This document shows, piece after piece, positions 10,983 to 19,473 of a stretch of 64,000 nt of DNA; within the stretch, counting starts at the first letter, position 1; each line of letters starts with the position of its first letter. This DNA is from Ferrovibrio sp046297595. Lineage in GTDB: Bacteria > Pseudomonadota > Alphaproteobacteria > Ferrovibrionales > Ferrovibrionaceae. Made by a program: the position numbers and the translations under genes. The stretch covers positions 372,001 through 436,000 of the forward strand of contig NZ_JBKBHT010000001.1 in assembly GCF_046297595.1 (NCBI RefSeq), in the 5' to 3' direction. The notes under the pieces were generated by a model. The model saw only the letters and a list, made by a program, of their open reading frames with translations. It ran no database searches and was not told the origin of the DNA.

Positions 10983-10987
10983 CATGA
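10983..10987. repeat. Target site duplication, left copy (CATGA)
   Basis: CATGA immediately before the left TGTCGG terminus. It is identical to the five bases after the right terminus. Confidence 0.95.
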
Positions 10988-11011
10988 TGTCGGTGACGGC
11001 ATAAAATGGCA
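10988..11011 (+). repeat. Left terminal inverted repeat, TnsB-type site L1
   Basis: TGTCGGTGAC followed by GGCATAAAATGGCA; 20 of 24 positions match the right terminus. The GGCATAAAATGGC core recurs at both ends and is the likely TnsB-binding unit. Confidence 0.9.
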
Positions 11012-11033
11012 CCCAGGCCCATTACCCGTCACT

Positions 11034-11049
11034 AGTGCCAATTTATACC
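11034..11049 (-). repeat. Second TnsB-type site in the left end, inverted
   Basis: The minus strand reads GGTATAAATTGGCACT, 13 of 16 identical to GGCATAAAATGGCACC of the terminal site. It is about 25 bp inside L1. Confidence 0.6.
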
Positions 11050-11138
11050 GCTCTGCCCCAATCCAATAAAACGGTAATGAGTTTGTCGGCAACATCGGCG
11101 GGGCAGACCTGCTAGCTGCGAGAACTTTACTTCGAACA

Positions 11139-11234
11139 TCGGGTATGATACCCATTCTTAAAATGGGCATCATACCCGATCTAAGAATGGGTGCCGCACC
11201 CGATCTCAGAATGGGCGGCATACCCATTCCGAGG
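11139..11234 (+). promoter_or_regulatory. Four 24-bp spaced palindromic operators upstream of the HTH gene
   Basis: Four direct units start at 11139, 11163, 11187 and 11211, exactly 24 bp apart. Each contains a 13-bp GGG-N7-CCC palindrome: GGGTATGATACCC, GGGCATCATACCC, GGGTGCCGCACCC, GGGCGGCATACCC. The first contains a -10-like TATGAT (11144-11149). The last runs into the GAGGGAAG ribosome site of the TTG-started regulator gene. The layout suggests repression by the MerR-like product, whose gene begins at 11242. Confidence 0.75.
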
Positions 11235-11241
11235 GAAGCAA

Positions 11242-11742
11242 TTGCAGACCATCAAAACGCATGAAGTTCATAAACTGACCGGTCTCTCGGTGCATCAGCT
11301 CCGGGAGTGGACTGTTCGCCGCAAATTGATCCAACCCGATGTGCCCGCCCTCAAAAGAGGACAGGAGGCGGAATTTACGTGGCAGACCATCCTTCTTTTA
11401 AGGCTAGCTCTGGTTCTGCGCGATCACTTCCACGTTCAGTTACAGGTACACCGTCAGTTGTTGATTACAGCTAGGAAGCTGTTAGCGGGCACATCGTTCC
11501 CAATTCTCTGGGGATCAACGTTGGCCATCTATGACTTACATGAATGTGAACTTCTATCTCATCGAGATTCTACCAATCCGAACAGAGATGCGATTCTGCT
11601 GCGTTTAGACCCACACCTTGAAGTTCTATCTCAAGGCCTTGGACTAGCTTCTTTGCCGCAAATGTCTCTGTTTCCTGCCGTTGCGTTGCATAGCAATGAT
11701 TCTGAAAGTCGTCGTCATTCGGTAAAAGGGGTGCGGCGGTGA
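11242..11742 (+). CDS. MerR-like winged-helix regulator of the methylase-PIN operon
   Basis: 166 aa from a TTG start. The open frame extends to 11191, but that stretch is the operator array, and TTG 11242 has GAGGGAAG upstream. The N-terminus (THEVHKLTGLSVHQLREWTVR) fits a MerR/HTH_17-type helix-turn-helix; the HTH fills about residues 5-50. A helical segment with LLLRLALVLRDHF follows, then a tail with no recognised domain. The stop overlaps the methylase start by 4 nt. Most likely it is the autoregulator that binds the four palindromes just upstream. It is not a classical metal-sensing MerR; no cysteine pair is visible. AT-rich compared with the host. Confidence 0.7.
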   Translation: MQTIKTHEVHKLTGLSVHQLREWTVRRKLIQPDVPALKRGQEAEFTWQTILLLRLALVLRDHFHVQLQVHRQLLITARKLLAGTSFPILWGSTLAIYDLHECELLSHRDSTNPNRDAILLRLDPHLEVLSQGLGLASLPQMSLFPAVALHSNDSESRRHSVKGVRR

Positions 11743-14246
11743 ATGCGGTTCGCGCAATTGAAAAAGAACTGATTGCCATTGGATATAAGTCCGAGGCAAT
11801 TTTCCGCGATTACGATTTCGCCAATGTTCTCTCAAGTGCGGGAGAATCTCGTAGCGTTGCACTTGCAGCTTTCACCCAAGTTCCAGAATCATACAGATCT
11901 GCAGCCTTCGGCGTAATCACCGAAACAGAAAACAACGAGATTACCATCGCTGATCGGCGAGCCCTCGGAGCGCCAATCTTATTCTCCATTGGTGAATCCG
12001 ATATCGGAGTATGGCGGGTGGGGGCTCAAGGAAGCCCTCGCCTCATTGAACGCGTCACTTTAGATGCGCTACCCGAGCTGTTTCGCCGGAATGCCGACCA
12101 GTGGCACCCCCAAGCCATTCATAGAGCAAAATCTCTTGGGCAGAACCAAGCTGCCTATCAATTGGACTTCATTGATCTTGGCCTTCTAGCCGCCATTGAA
12201 CATGAGGTCGAAGAAAAACTAGACAAACTTCTACAACGAGTAATCGAACAACTTCTGAGCGGACTGAGTAGAGAGAAAGAAGAATCTGCCTTTAGGACAA
12301 CATTTCGCCTACTTGCGGCAAAAATTCTGTTAGATCGTGGCCATTCGGTTGCCTCGACATGGCGCACCGCTTCCGTGGATAAAGTTTTAAGCGGTATCGA
12401 AGCGTATTATCACCTGGGCCATCTCGCATCTAGAAGTCCGGCCGCAGTATCCACAAAAGCCGCGTCAGCAGCTTGGCAAGTCCTGCGCGATGCTATTAGC
12501 TTCAGAAATATTTCGTCTGATAGCCTTGCCTTTGTATATGAGAACACGCTCGTCACGGCTGATACTCGGAAACGCTTTGGGACACACAGCACACCGCGCC
12601 AAGTTGCTGAGTATGTAGTTAGTCGGCTAAACCTCTCACAATTCAACCTTGAGAATCTTATCATTTATGAGCCTTTTGCAGGAGCAGGTAGCTTCCTCGT
12701 TGCCGCACTACGTTACATGCGGGACCTCCTGCCAGACAGCCTATCGGCTGAAGAGCGACACGCATTTCTTGTGCCTAGAATCCGTGGTGCAGAAATCGAT
12801 GCGTTTGCCTGCGAAGTTGCTACGCTGTCGCTAATTCTTGCTGACTATCCGAATGCTAATGGCTGGCGGATCAAGTGCGAAGACCTCTTCCAACCTGGTG
12901 CGCTAGCTCGCGATTTAGCGTCTGCCAAAGTAGTCCTTTGCAATCCACCTTGGGAGGATTTTGATACCGAGGAGCGCGACAACTATCCGGACATGGTTGA
13001 GAAGTCTTTTTCGAAACCAATGGCCGTTTTGAAAGCTGTTCTTGAGGAGCGGCCTGCGGGAATTGGCTTTGTATTCCCACAGGGTTTCCTGAGGCAGCAG
13101 CAATACTCTGAGCTGAGACAACAAGTTTCTAATCTGTATCAGCGGATTGAGTTGACTTCGCTTCCAGATCGCGTTTTTCAGCGGGCCGGCTTTGAGGCAG
13201 CCATCTTAACAGCTAGCGAATTAAGAACAGAGCAGTCCACATCTTCGACAAAATTACTGTCTGCTGTTGTAAGCGATAGCGATCGCGTCGCCTTTCTAGC
13301 TCGCGGAGAAATTAGCGCTGAGCGTCGACGTACGAAAATTGTTCAAAGTGGCGATCTCTGGATCGGGGAACTTGAAGAGCTTTGGGAGCATCTTAAACGC
13401 TACCCGACTCTCGGTGACGTCGCCGACATCTATCGTGGATTAAAATGGTGGAAACAAGGAGATGGCGTTTCGAGCACTCCCCACAAAGGGTATTCAAAGG
13501 GAGTGTTCAAACCTGCCGATTCTCTATCTCAGTATGAGATTGGAAAAACAGTCTATCTAAATACTGATCCAGCAGCCGCAATGCGGCCAGCTCCGCTGAC
13601 TCGTCCGTGGAATAGACCTAAAGTCTTGACTAATGTTGCACGAATGTCTCGCGGCCCTTGGCGTATGGCAGCCACATACGACACCACCGGACTCGTCGCT
13701 TCGCAGGCATTTTTTGGAATTTGGCCAAAGGATTCAAACTTGCCAGGAGAGGCTTTAGAAGCGCTTCTGAATAGCCCGCTTACAAATGCATTTCTATTCG
13801 AACATGCTACCAATCAACATTTTACTAACGAACTATTGAAGCAGCTTCCCATCCCCAAAGTCATGGATTGGGATAATATCGTTAAAGCTGTGAATCGATA
13901 TAGGGACGCGCTGAGCATTCAGCGACAGAATCCTCTAGGTTCGTCACAAATTGACGATCATCTAAATAGACTGCTTGTCGAAGTTGATGCCGAAGTTCTG
14001 AAAAATTATAGCCTTCCACCGCGCCTTGAACGACGCTTATTGGAATTTTTCCGAGGACATGAAAATGCCCGCCGTATTAATCATGCCTTTAAAGGATGGA
14101 TGCCAAAAGATTTCACCGCATTCGTGCCATTACATGAATATTTAGGACCGTTAATTAAAGAAAATCTCGGCTCATGGGTTCTGGAAACCTTCACTCCTGC
14201 TCCAAATGAAGAAATTGAACAAATTGAGCAGTACATTGGCGGCTGA
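11739..14246 (+). CDS. N6-adenine DNA methyltransferase (class I, NPPW type)
   Basis: 835 aa. The central Rossmann methyltransferase core has motif I EPFAGAGSFLV (residues 311-321) and motif IV NPPW (402-405), which define N6-adenine methylases of the gamma group. The N-terminal 270 residues are helical, and KRFGTHSTPRQVAEYVV just before motif I resembles type I/IIG HsdM-like proteins. The last 300 residues may be target recognition. No PD-(D/E)XK or HNH nuclease motif was seen, so it is not an evident single-chain restriction enzyme. It overlaps the HTH gene by 4 nt and the PIN gene by 1 nt, so the three form one operon. It may modify self DNA while the PIN protein is the effector, or be a BREX PglX-like modifier. 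Confidence 0.85.
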   Translation: MNAVRAIEKELIAIGYKSEAIFRDYDFANVLSSAGESRSVALAAFTQVPESYRSAAFGVITETENNEITIADRRALGAPILFSIGESDIGVWRVGAQGSPRLIERVTLDALPELFRRNADQWHPQAIHRAKSLGQNQAAYQLDFIDLGLLAAIEHEVEEKLDKLLQRVIEQLLSGLSREKEESAFRTTFRLLAAKILLDRGHSVASTWRTASVDKVLSGIEAYYHLGHLASRSPAAVSTKAASAAWQVLRDAISFRNISSDSLAFVYENTLVTADTRKRFGTHSTPRQVAEYVVSRLNLSQFNLENLIIYEPFAGAGSFLVAALRYMRDLLPDSLSAEERHAFLVPRIRGAEIDAFACEVATLSLILADYPNANGWRIKCEDLFQPGALARDLASAKVVLCNPPWEDFDTEERDNYPDMVEKSFSKPMAVLKAVLEERPAGIGFVFPQGFLRQQQYSELRQQVSNLYQRIELTSLPDRVFQRAGFEAAILTASELRTEQSTSSTKLLSAVVSDSDRVAFLARGEISAERRRTKIVQSGDLWIGELEELWEHLKRYPTLGDVADIYRGLKWWKQGDGVSSTPHKGYSKGVFKPADSLSQYEIGKTVYLNTDPAAAMRPAPLTRPWNRPKVLTNVARMSRGPWRMAATYDTTGLVASQAFFGIWPKDSNLPGEALEALLNSPLTNAFLFEHATNQHFTNELLKQLPIPKVMDWDNIVKAVNRYRDALSIQRQNPLGSSQIDDHLNRLLVEVDAEVLKNYSLPPRLERRLLEFFRGHENARRINHAFKGWMPKDFTAFVPLHEYLGPLIKENLGSWVLETFTPAPNEEIEQIEQYIGG

Positions 14247-14743
14247 TGGATACATATCTCCTAGATACTAATTTGATCTCGGTCCTTTATGATGCGCGTC
14301 GACCGAACCACGCGGCGGCACGCCAAGCTATCGCGGCGCTAAATCCGAATGCACCTCTATTAATATCAGTGATTACTGTTGCTGAACTGCGTTTTGGACT
14401 TTCCCTCTCCAGAGCTGCAGGACAACCGCTCCAGCATATTGAAGCTTGCTTGGAGCGAGCCGAAGAACATCCATTGGCCGAAATCGGACGACATACACCC
14501 GAAGCCTTTGCTTACATAAAATCTGAAGTAGCCGTTCAGAGATTGGATATTCGGCGCAGAATTCCTCGATGGGTAGATGGTTGGGCTGATCGCGTCACCG
14601 CTCAGTTGCTACAAATTGATGAGCATGATCTCTGGATCTCGGCGCAAGCAGTTGAAAGAAATTATGTTGTGATAACTGGCGACCGAGATTTCACTCAAGT
14701 TATATCCCAAGCAGTGCCAGACTTAAGAGTAATGCTTGTTTAG
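14246..14743 (+). CDS. PIN-domain ribonuclease (VapC-like)
   Basis: 165 aa, larger than most VapC toxins (about 130-140). It has the four acidic PIN positions: D7 (LLDTN), E47 (VAELRFG), D128 (EHDLWISA) and D146/D148 (TGDRDF). PIN proteins are metal-dependent RNases, often VapC toxins. No VapB-like antitoxin gene is present; the start is fused to the methylase stop as TGATG. The regulator or methylase may therefore restrain it, which is unusual. The next gene is convergent. Confidence 0.88.
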   Translation: MDTYLLDTNLISVLYDARRPNHAAARQAIAALNPNAPLLISVITVAELRFGLSLSRAAGQPLQHIEACLERAEEHPLAEIGRHTPEAFAYIKSEVAVQRLDIRRRIPRWVDGWADRVTAQLLQIDEHDLWISAQAVERNYVVITGDRDFTQVISQAVPDLRVMLV

Positions 14744-14806
14744 CCGTTTCAAATGAATTCTTGATTTAACTGTAGACACTAACGATCGCCAAACCGCATG
14801 TCGCAA

Positions 14807-15421
14807 TCAGTATCCCAGCACCTTGCTGTATTGGCCGACGACTTCTTCATCCTGCCACACCACGACCCATCGGTCGTACCACTTGTCGAATTGTCTCCGG
14901 ATGCCCATGGCCTCGGCAAGCCGTCGCATTCTAGGGACCGACAACCCATCAAGCTCGATACCGCTCTGCTCAGGACCAATCTTTTTGAGCCGCCGTGTGA
15001 CGTATATCCAATCGCAAAGAGCTCGCTCTGGCGTGGCGCAAATGTATTGGGGGCAGATACGTCCTCCATCCAGATTATCCCTGTCGGACCCGGCAAAGAA
15101 AACTTCCGGCGCCATGCCGTTGATCTGCAGCGGTCCGAGTGTTGTCTCGATTATCCGCTTCCGCGTACCAGGAGCGATCGCAAAATAAATACGGGATGGA
15201 TTGTTCAAGACACCGGTTTCGCCCAACACCCATATCCAACTCATGCGCGCCTGAGGTGATATGAACGGCAGAAGCTCCGGGCAAGTTACGTAAGGGTGGG
15301 CGCGCTCATCATAATAGAGCCCGGGAATTGCCTCGGCATAACCAGCGGCCACAAATTCCTGATCAGAGGGCCTCCCTCTGATGACGCGCGCTCGCTCTGT
15401 TTTATTGACCTTCTTTTTCAT
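14807..15421 (-). CDS. AbiEi-family antitoxin-like protein (orphan)
   Basis: 204 aa. CATPERALCDWIY near residue 130 matches the signature of type IV AbiEi antitoxins and transcriptional regulators, which repress their own operon and oppose the nucleotidyltransferase AbiEii. The N-terminal HTH of full AbiEi proteins is not obvious. No AbiEii-like nucleotidyltransferase gene is adjacent, so this is an orphan or a regulator recruited by another system. Six 12-bp repeats lie 34 nt upstream of its ATG, a position that fits operator sites. No strong ribosome site is seen. Confidence 0.65.
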   Translation of the reverse strand: MKKKVNKTERARVIRGRPSDQEFVAAGYAEAIPGLYYDERAHPYVTCPELLPFISPQARMSWIWVLGETGVLNNPSRIYFAIAPGTRKRIIETTLGPLQINGMAPEVFFAGSDRDNLDGGRICPQYICATPERALCDWIYVTRRLKKIGPEQSGIELDGLSVPRMRRLAEAMGIRRQFDKWYDRWVVVWQDEEVVGQYSKVLGY

Positions 15422-15454
15422 GCTCAGTCGGCTTCTGGATAATGAAGCTGATCG

Positions 15455-15526
15455 TTTCTATTCAGGTTTCTATTCAGGCTTCTATTCAGGCTTCTATTCA
15501 GGCTTCTATTCAAGAATCTATTCACC
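15455..15526. repeat. Six tandem 12-bp repeats upstream of the AbiEi-like gene
   Basis: Units start every 12 bp from 15455: TTTCTATTCAGG twice, CTTCTATTCAGG twice, CTTCTATTCAAG, AATCTATTCACC. The invariant core is TCTATTCA. Being 12 bp, the array does not shift frame, and it lies outside genes, 34 nt upstream of the AbiEi-like start (minus strand). It may be an operator array, since AbiEi proteins bind repeats at their promoters. The rest of the gap to tnsA holds only the promoter listed next. Confidence 0.85.
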
Positions 15527-15591
15527 GCGTAAGAGGGCGTCGTTTTCTCGCGCCGCTACAACAGATGATACTCGGAGTCCACTGATTTTTC

Positions 15592-15618
15592 TTGACTTTT
15601 TCGATCGCATCGTGTAAC
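15592..15618 (+). promoter_or_regulatory. Possible promoter of the tns operon
   Basis: TTGACT (15592-15597) and TGTAAC (15613-15618) are 15 nt apart, a short spacer. It lies 140 nt before tnsA, which has its own GAGGG ribosome site. Confidence 0.3.
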
Positions 15619-15758
15619 GTGCTACATGCTGATCGCGATCCGATATCGACAGCCAAAACAAAACTCTCCTCCCTTGAGAATCCAACTCTGACAACCCATC
15701 TCGACGGGTAACCGCTCGTTCGCGGTCACTACTGTTTTGTCCAGATGACGAGGGCTTC

Positions 15759-16469
15759 ATGCCTGTTAAACGCGGCCGCAAACACGGCTTACGCGGACGG
15801 AATCTCGCGTCCTTTGCGATTGGCCTTCCTCATGGCGCGATGCCGATCAGCCGCAAAGTCGTGACACGTCGCACCAAGCGCGTGGTCGGATACTTTCAGA
15901 GCCTGAAGATGCAATGCGCCTTCCCCTGGGAATCTCAGATCGAGCGCGACTACTTCTACTGTCTGGAGTTCGATCCCAATGTGGCAGCATTTTCTGCCCA
16001 GCCAGGCTGCCTCAATCTTCTGGTCAATGGAGAACCGCGGAAGCACTTCCCAGACCTTCTGGTGCAATACCGGCATGGCCAAAAGGCCTTCCACGAGGTC
16101 AAAACCGATCGGGACGCCGCGGCACCCGAGAAACAGCCAATCTTCGATGCGGCCAGGCTGCATTGCGCCCAGCATGGGACAGCCTACAGGGTAGTCACAG
16201 AAAAAGAGATCCGCCGCCAGCCGCGCCTGCGGAATTGTCAACTGCTCATGCACCACCGCCTGCGCAAGGTCGACCTGGATGACGGCATTCGAATCTCGTC
16301 TGCCTTAACGGCGGGCCCTATCCAGTTCGCCTCCCTTCGGGAACTGCTAGCCGACAGGCCTGATGCCGCAGCGGCCATCCTGAACATGGCGGCATCAGGA
16401 AGGATCGGCTTTCCACTCGATACAGAGCTGACGGACACAACCAGCTTCCATTTGATGCCCAGCCTATAG
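15759..16469 (+). CDS. tnsA: TnsA-family transposition endonuclease
   Basis: 236 aa. TnsA cuts the 5' strands at the transposon ends so the element leaves by cut-and-paste instead of forming a cointegrate. The restriction-like core is visible: E58/E62 in WESQIERDYFYCLEFDP, D99 in HFPDLLV, and E113-x-K115 in FHEVKTD. The spacing fits the TnsA pattern of an acid, then D, then K. GAGGG lies 4 nt before the ATG. It opens a tight operon (9 nt to tnsB), and its motifs appear intact. Cut-and-paste movement with 5-bp duplication is consistent with the clean ends. Confidence 0.93.
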   Translation: MPVKRGRKHGLRGRNLASFAIGLPHGAMPISRKVVTRRTKRVVGYFQSLKMQCAFPWESQIERDYFYCLEFDPNVAAFSAQPGCLNLLVNGEPRKHFPDLLVQYRHGQKAFHEVKTDRDAAAPEKQPIFDAARLHCAQHGTAYRVVTEKEIRRQPRLRNCQLLMHHRLRKVDLDDGIRISSALTAGPIQFASLRELLADRPDAAAAILNMAASGRIGFPLDTELTDTTSFHLMPSL

Positions 16470-16478
16470 GAGACGCCC

Positions 16479-18446
16479 ATGTACCGGATTCCTCCTGGCC
16501 AGACCGTACATGTCGATGGCGCCGCCTATCGTATGCACACCATCACCACTGAAGGCAGGTATGTCCTGGAGAACAAGGCTACCCGGGCACCACTTCCGCT
16601 GAGTAGCCAAGAGTTCTCCGCCCGGCTGGCTGCCGGAACCTTGGAGCTGGATCCCAGCCAGGCAATGGCAGCCAATGCGCCTCCGGTCGGGCCCGGCTTC
16701 GATCCCGTCCGTGCGGATTTCTATAGCCTGCCAGGCGCACTTAAGGAGACTGCCGATCGCCGGCATCGCTATATCGAGGCGCTGCAAGCTCTAAGTGTCC
16801 CGAAGACGGAAACCCTCCTGAGACCCGTTCTGGCCAAGCTGGCCGCAGGTTTCAACGATAGCCAGCCACCCAGCCCCAGATCCGTGATCCGCTGGCTAAG
16901 CCAGTGGGAACAGGCTGGTGGCCGGGATATCCGGGCCCTGGTGCCAAGTATTCATAAGCGAGGCAACCGGCTCCGGCGGGTGGATAGCGACGTCCTGGAC
17001 CTGATCGAGACCGTCATCGACGAGCATTACTATCGGCAAGAGAAGACGACGACGATCGCCGTCCATGAACTGGTCTGCGGCAGGCTGAAAGCCCATAACG
17101 ACAAGCGCCCGCCAGCCGAGCATCTGCCATTTCCGAGCTTGGCCACCGTGCGCCGGGCGATCGCAGCCCGTTCGCCCTATGAAGTGATGGTCGCCCGCAA
17201 AGGCAGGCACGCTGCCGATCGGCAGTTCATCCCGGTCCAGGCCGGTCCGCCAGCGACCAGGCCGCTCGAGGTGGTCGAGATCGACCACACGCCCCTCGAC
17301 ATCACCCTGGTCGACGATTTCACCGGCAATGTGATCGGCCGGCCGACCATGACGGCGGCGATCGACAAGTTTTCGCGGATGATCGTCGGCTTCTATATCG
17401 GCTACGAACCGGCCGGCACGCATACGGTGATGCTCTGCCTGAAGCATGCGATCCTGACCAAGCAATATGTCCGGGAGAGATATCCCGAGATCGAGAGCGA
17501 CTGGCCTTGCGAGGGCCTTCCGACGACGATCGTCGTGGACAATGGCCCGGAATTCCACAGCGACGGCTTCCGCAGCGCCTGCGCCCAGCTCGGAATCAAC
17601 ATCACCTACGCCCCCGGCCGGTCGCCCTGGTACAAAAGCGCCATCGAGCGCTTCTTCGGAAACCAGAATACCTCCCTCCTGCATCAGGTGCCCGGCAACA
17701 CGTTCAGCCGGTCGGCCGAACGCGGGGACTACAATTCCGAGAAGCAGGCGGGCATATCGCTCACTGACCTTCACCACATCGTCCATCTCTGGCTGATCGA
17801 CTATTACAGCCAGCGCATTCCGCGCTTGCGGGGCCGGTCTCCGATCGAGACCTGGACCAAAGGTGTCGAGATGCATGGGCTGACGCCGCCACGATCAGCG
17901 GCCGACCTGGATTGTCTGGTCGGAGGCTACGCCCGCCGCAAACTGACCCGCCGCGGGATCGAGATCTTCAACCTGGTCTACTGCAACGAGAGGGTTTTCG
18001 ACTTGCTCAACCGGCCATCCCAGCCGGACATGGTGGAAGTTCGCTATGACCATGGTGACCTGAGCTATATTCTGGTGCAGGATTCGATGACACGGACCTA
18101 TGTCCGACTGCCCGCGCTCGATCCCGATTACACCACAGGGCTGACGCTGGCGCAGCACAGGATCATCCAGGAGCAGACCCGCAGGCGCATTCAGGGCCAG
18201 ATGAGCGTGGGCGACCTCAGCGCCACCCGCCTGACCATCCAAAGCAAGATCGACGAAATGGTGAGCGGTACCGCATCTCTACGGCGCCGGACCGCCAAGA
18301 GGATCAAGCGGTTCCAGAATACGGAATCGGCACAGCCCGGCCTCCCGATCCAGCCGCCACCTGTCGCAACTCCAATGCCCTCTAACGATCCGGCATCCCC
18401 CACCGAGCCACTGCGGAACTGGGTGTCGATCGAAACGGAGAGCTGA
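16479..18446 (+). CDS. tnsB: TnsB-family DDE transposase
   Basis: 655 aa. It is the Mu/TniA-type integrase-fold transposase that binds the end repeats, nicks the 3' strands and joins them to target. Catalytic residues are D269 (EIDHTPLD), D354 (VVDNGPEF) and E390 (SAIERFFG), with the 35-residue D-E spacing of the retroviral-integrase family. An N-terminal DNA-binding region and a C-terminal Mu-transposase beta-barrel flank the core. GGAG lies 8 nt before the ATG. The stop is one nucleotide before the tnsC ATG. No disruption is seen. Confidence 0.95.
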   Translation: MYRIPPGQTVHVDGAAYRMHTITTEGRYVLENKATRAPLPLSSQEFSARLAAGTLELDPSQAMAANAPPVGPGFDPVRADFYSLPGALKETADRRHRYIEALQALSVPKTETLLRPVLAKLAAGFNDSQPPSPRSVIRWLSQWEQAGGRDIRALVPSIHKRGNRLRRVDSDVLDLIETVIDEHYYRQEKTTTIAVHELVCGRLKAHNDKRPPAEHLPFPSLATVRRAIAARSPYEVMVARKGRHAADRQFIPVQAGPPATRPLEVVEIDHTPLDITLVDDFTGNVIGRPTMTAAIDKFSRMIVGFYIGYEPAGTHTVMLCLKHAILTKQYVRERYPEIESDWPCEGLPTTIVVDNGPEFHSDGFRSACAQLGINITYAPGRSPWYKSAIERFFGNQNTSLLHQVPGNTFSRSAERGDYNSEKQAGISLTDLHHIVHLWLIDYYSQRIPRLRGRSPIETWTKGVEMHGLTPPRSAADLDCLVGGYARRKLTRRGIEIFNLVYCNERVFDLLNRPSQPDMVEVRYDHGDLSYILVQDSMTRTYVRLPALDPDYTTGLTLAQHRIIQEQTRRRIQGQMSVGDLSATRLTIQSKIDEMVSGTASLRRRTAKRIKRFQNTESAQPGLPIQPPPVATPMPSNDPASPTEPLRNWVSIETES

Positions 18447-18447
18447 C

Positions 18448-19473
18448 ATGGCTCAGACCGAGACGCGTGATGCTGATCGAGACGCTCGGATACGGCATTT
18501 CCGCAAGGTCTTCGTCTAGGATCCGACACTGGTCGAAATCCTGGCTGCGATCGGCACCCTGCACCGGACTGGACGCGGGACGACCCACTCCCAATGCATG
18601 GGCCTATTCGGGCCTTCAGGATCGGGGAAGACCCGGTTGGTCCAGTATTACGAGCGCAGCTTCATGAAGGCGCCGCCTGAGCTGTCCTATACGCAGGACG
18701 GTGTCGAAATCACGACCCTGCCGATCCTCTTCGTGGAATGCCCGGCTCGCGCCACGGTCAAAGGCATGGCCGAGACGCTCCTGGCAGCCCTGGGCGACCC
18801 ACGCCCCTCTCGGGGCAGCCAGCAGGAGATGACCCAGCGGGTGCTCCATGCCCTTCGCATCCGGCGTGTCAGCCTGATCGTCATGGACGAGTTCCAGCAC
18901 CTGGTCGGCCGCGCCCGTGGGCATGATAGTGCCTATGAGACGGCCGACTGGATCAAGAGCTTGCTCAACGCCAACCTGTGTCCGATCCTGCTGGTTGGCA
19001 CAGAATCCGCCGCCAGCATCCTCAAGGTCAACGAACAGCTGCAACGCCGGGCGTTGGCGGTGTACCGGGTTCTCCCATACAGCGTGGTCACCCCGACCGA
19101 TTTCGAGGTCTTCCGGCAGATGTTGGCCGGATTGGAAGCTGCCCTGGGCCTGGCGCTACCGTCAGGCCTATCCGATGACGACCTTGCCCGTCGGATTCAT
19201 GCCGCCACCGACGGCCTCATCGGGCGTATCACCGGCCTGCTGGACCGTGCCCTGTTGCTGGCCATTGGGCGGGGCGAGAACTGCGTCACCCGGCAGACGC
19301 TCCAGGACGTCTACAATCGAACGGTCAACATAGGCAGGATCGACGAGAACCCATTCTCCACCGGCGCCCCTACGCCGGCAGGCCGCCTGTCAGCCCCGGA
19401 AGACAGCTCCCGGGTACTGCGAGGACAAGGCCGTAGCGGCCGGCAATCCCGCCCGAAGGATATCATGGCATGA
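18448..19473 (+). CDS. tnsC: TnsC/TniB-family AAA+ ATPase, in-frame TAG at codon 24
   Basis: TnsC bridges the target selector and TnsAB. The natural start is ATG 18448, with GGAGAG upstream, one nucleotide after tnsB. The frame reads MAQTETRDADRDARIRHFRK, then VFV, a TAG at 18517-18519, and DPTLVEIL. The stop interrupts the conserved pre-Walker region, so it looks like a nonsense mutation (CAG or similar to TAG). From ATG 18598 the rest is intact: Walker A GPSGSGKT, Walker B LIVMDEFQH and sensor LLVGTE. Options are amber suppression, restart at CTG 18529 or ATG 18598 (291 aa, lacking about 50 N-terminal residues), sequencing error or loss of function. It overlaps tniQ by 4 nt. Confidence 0.85.
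18517..18519 (+). other. In-frame amber codon in tnsC
   Basis: TAG is the 24th codon from the tnsC ATG (18448), between VFV and DPTLVEIL. Reading frame and sequence similarity continue on both sides, so it is a point nonsense change and not a frameshift. Confidence 0.9.

Noticed and set aside
15455..15526. CRISPR array
   Set aside because: Units are 12 bp and adjacent with no spacers, and there are no cas genes, so it is neither CRISPR nor a CRISPR-guided Tn7 element.
15381..15617. A 78-codon frame with SGFYSGFYS repeats
   Set aside because: It only translates the 12-bp repeats and overlaps the promoter of the AbiEi-like gene; the repeats are better explained as DNA sites.
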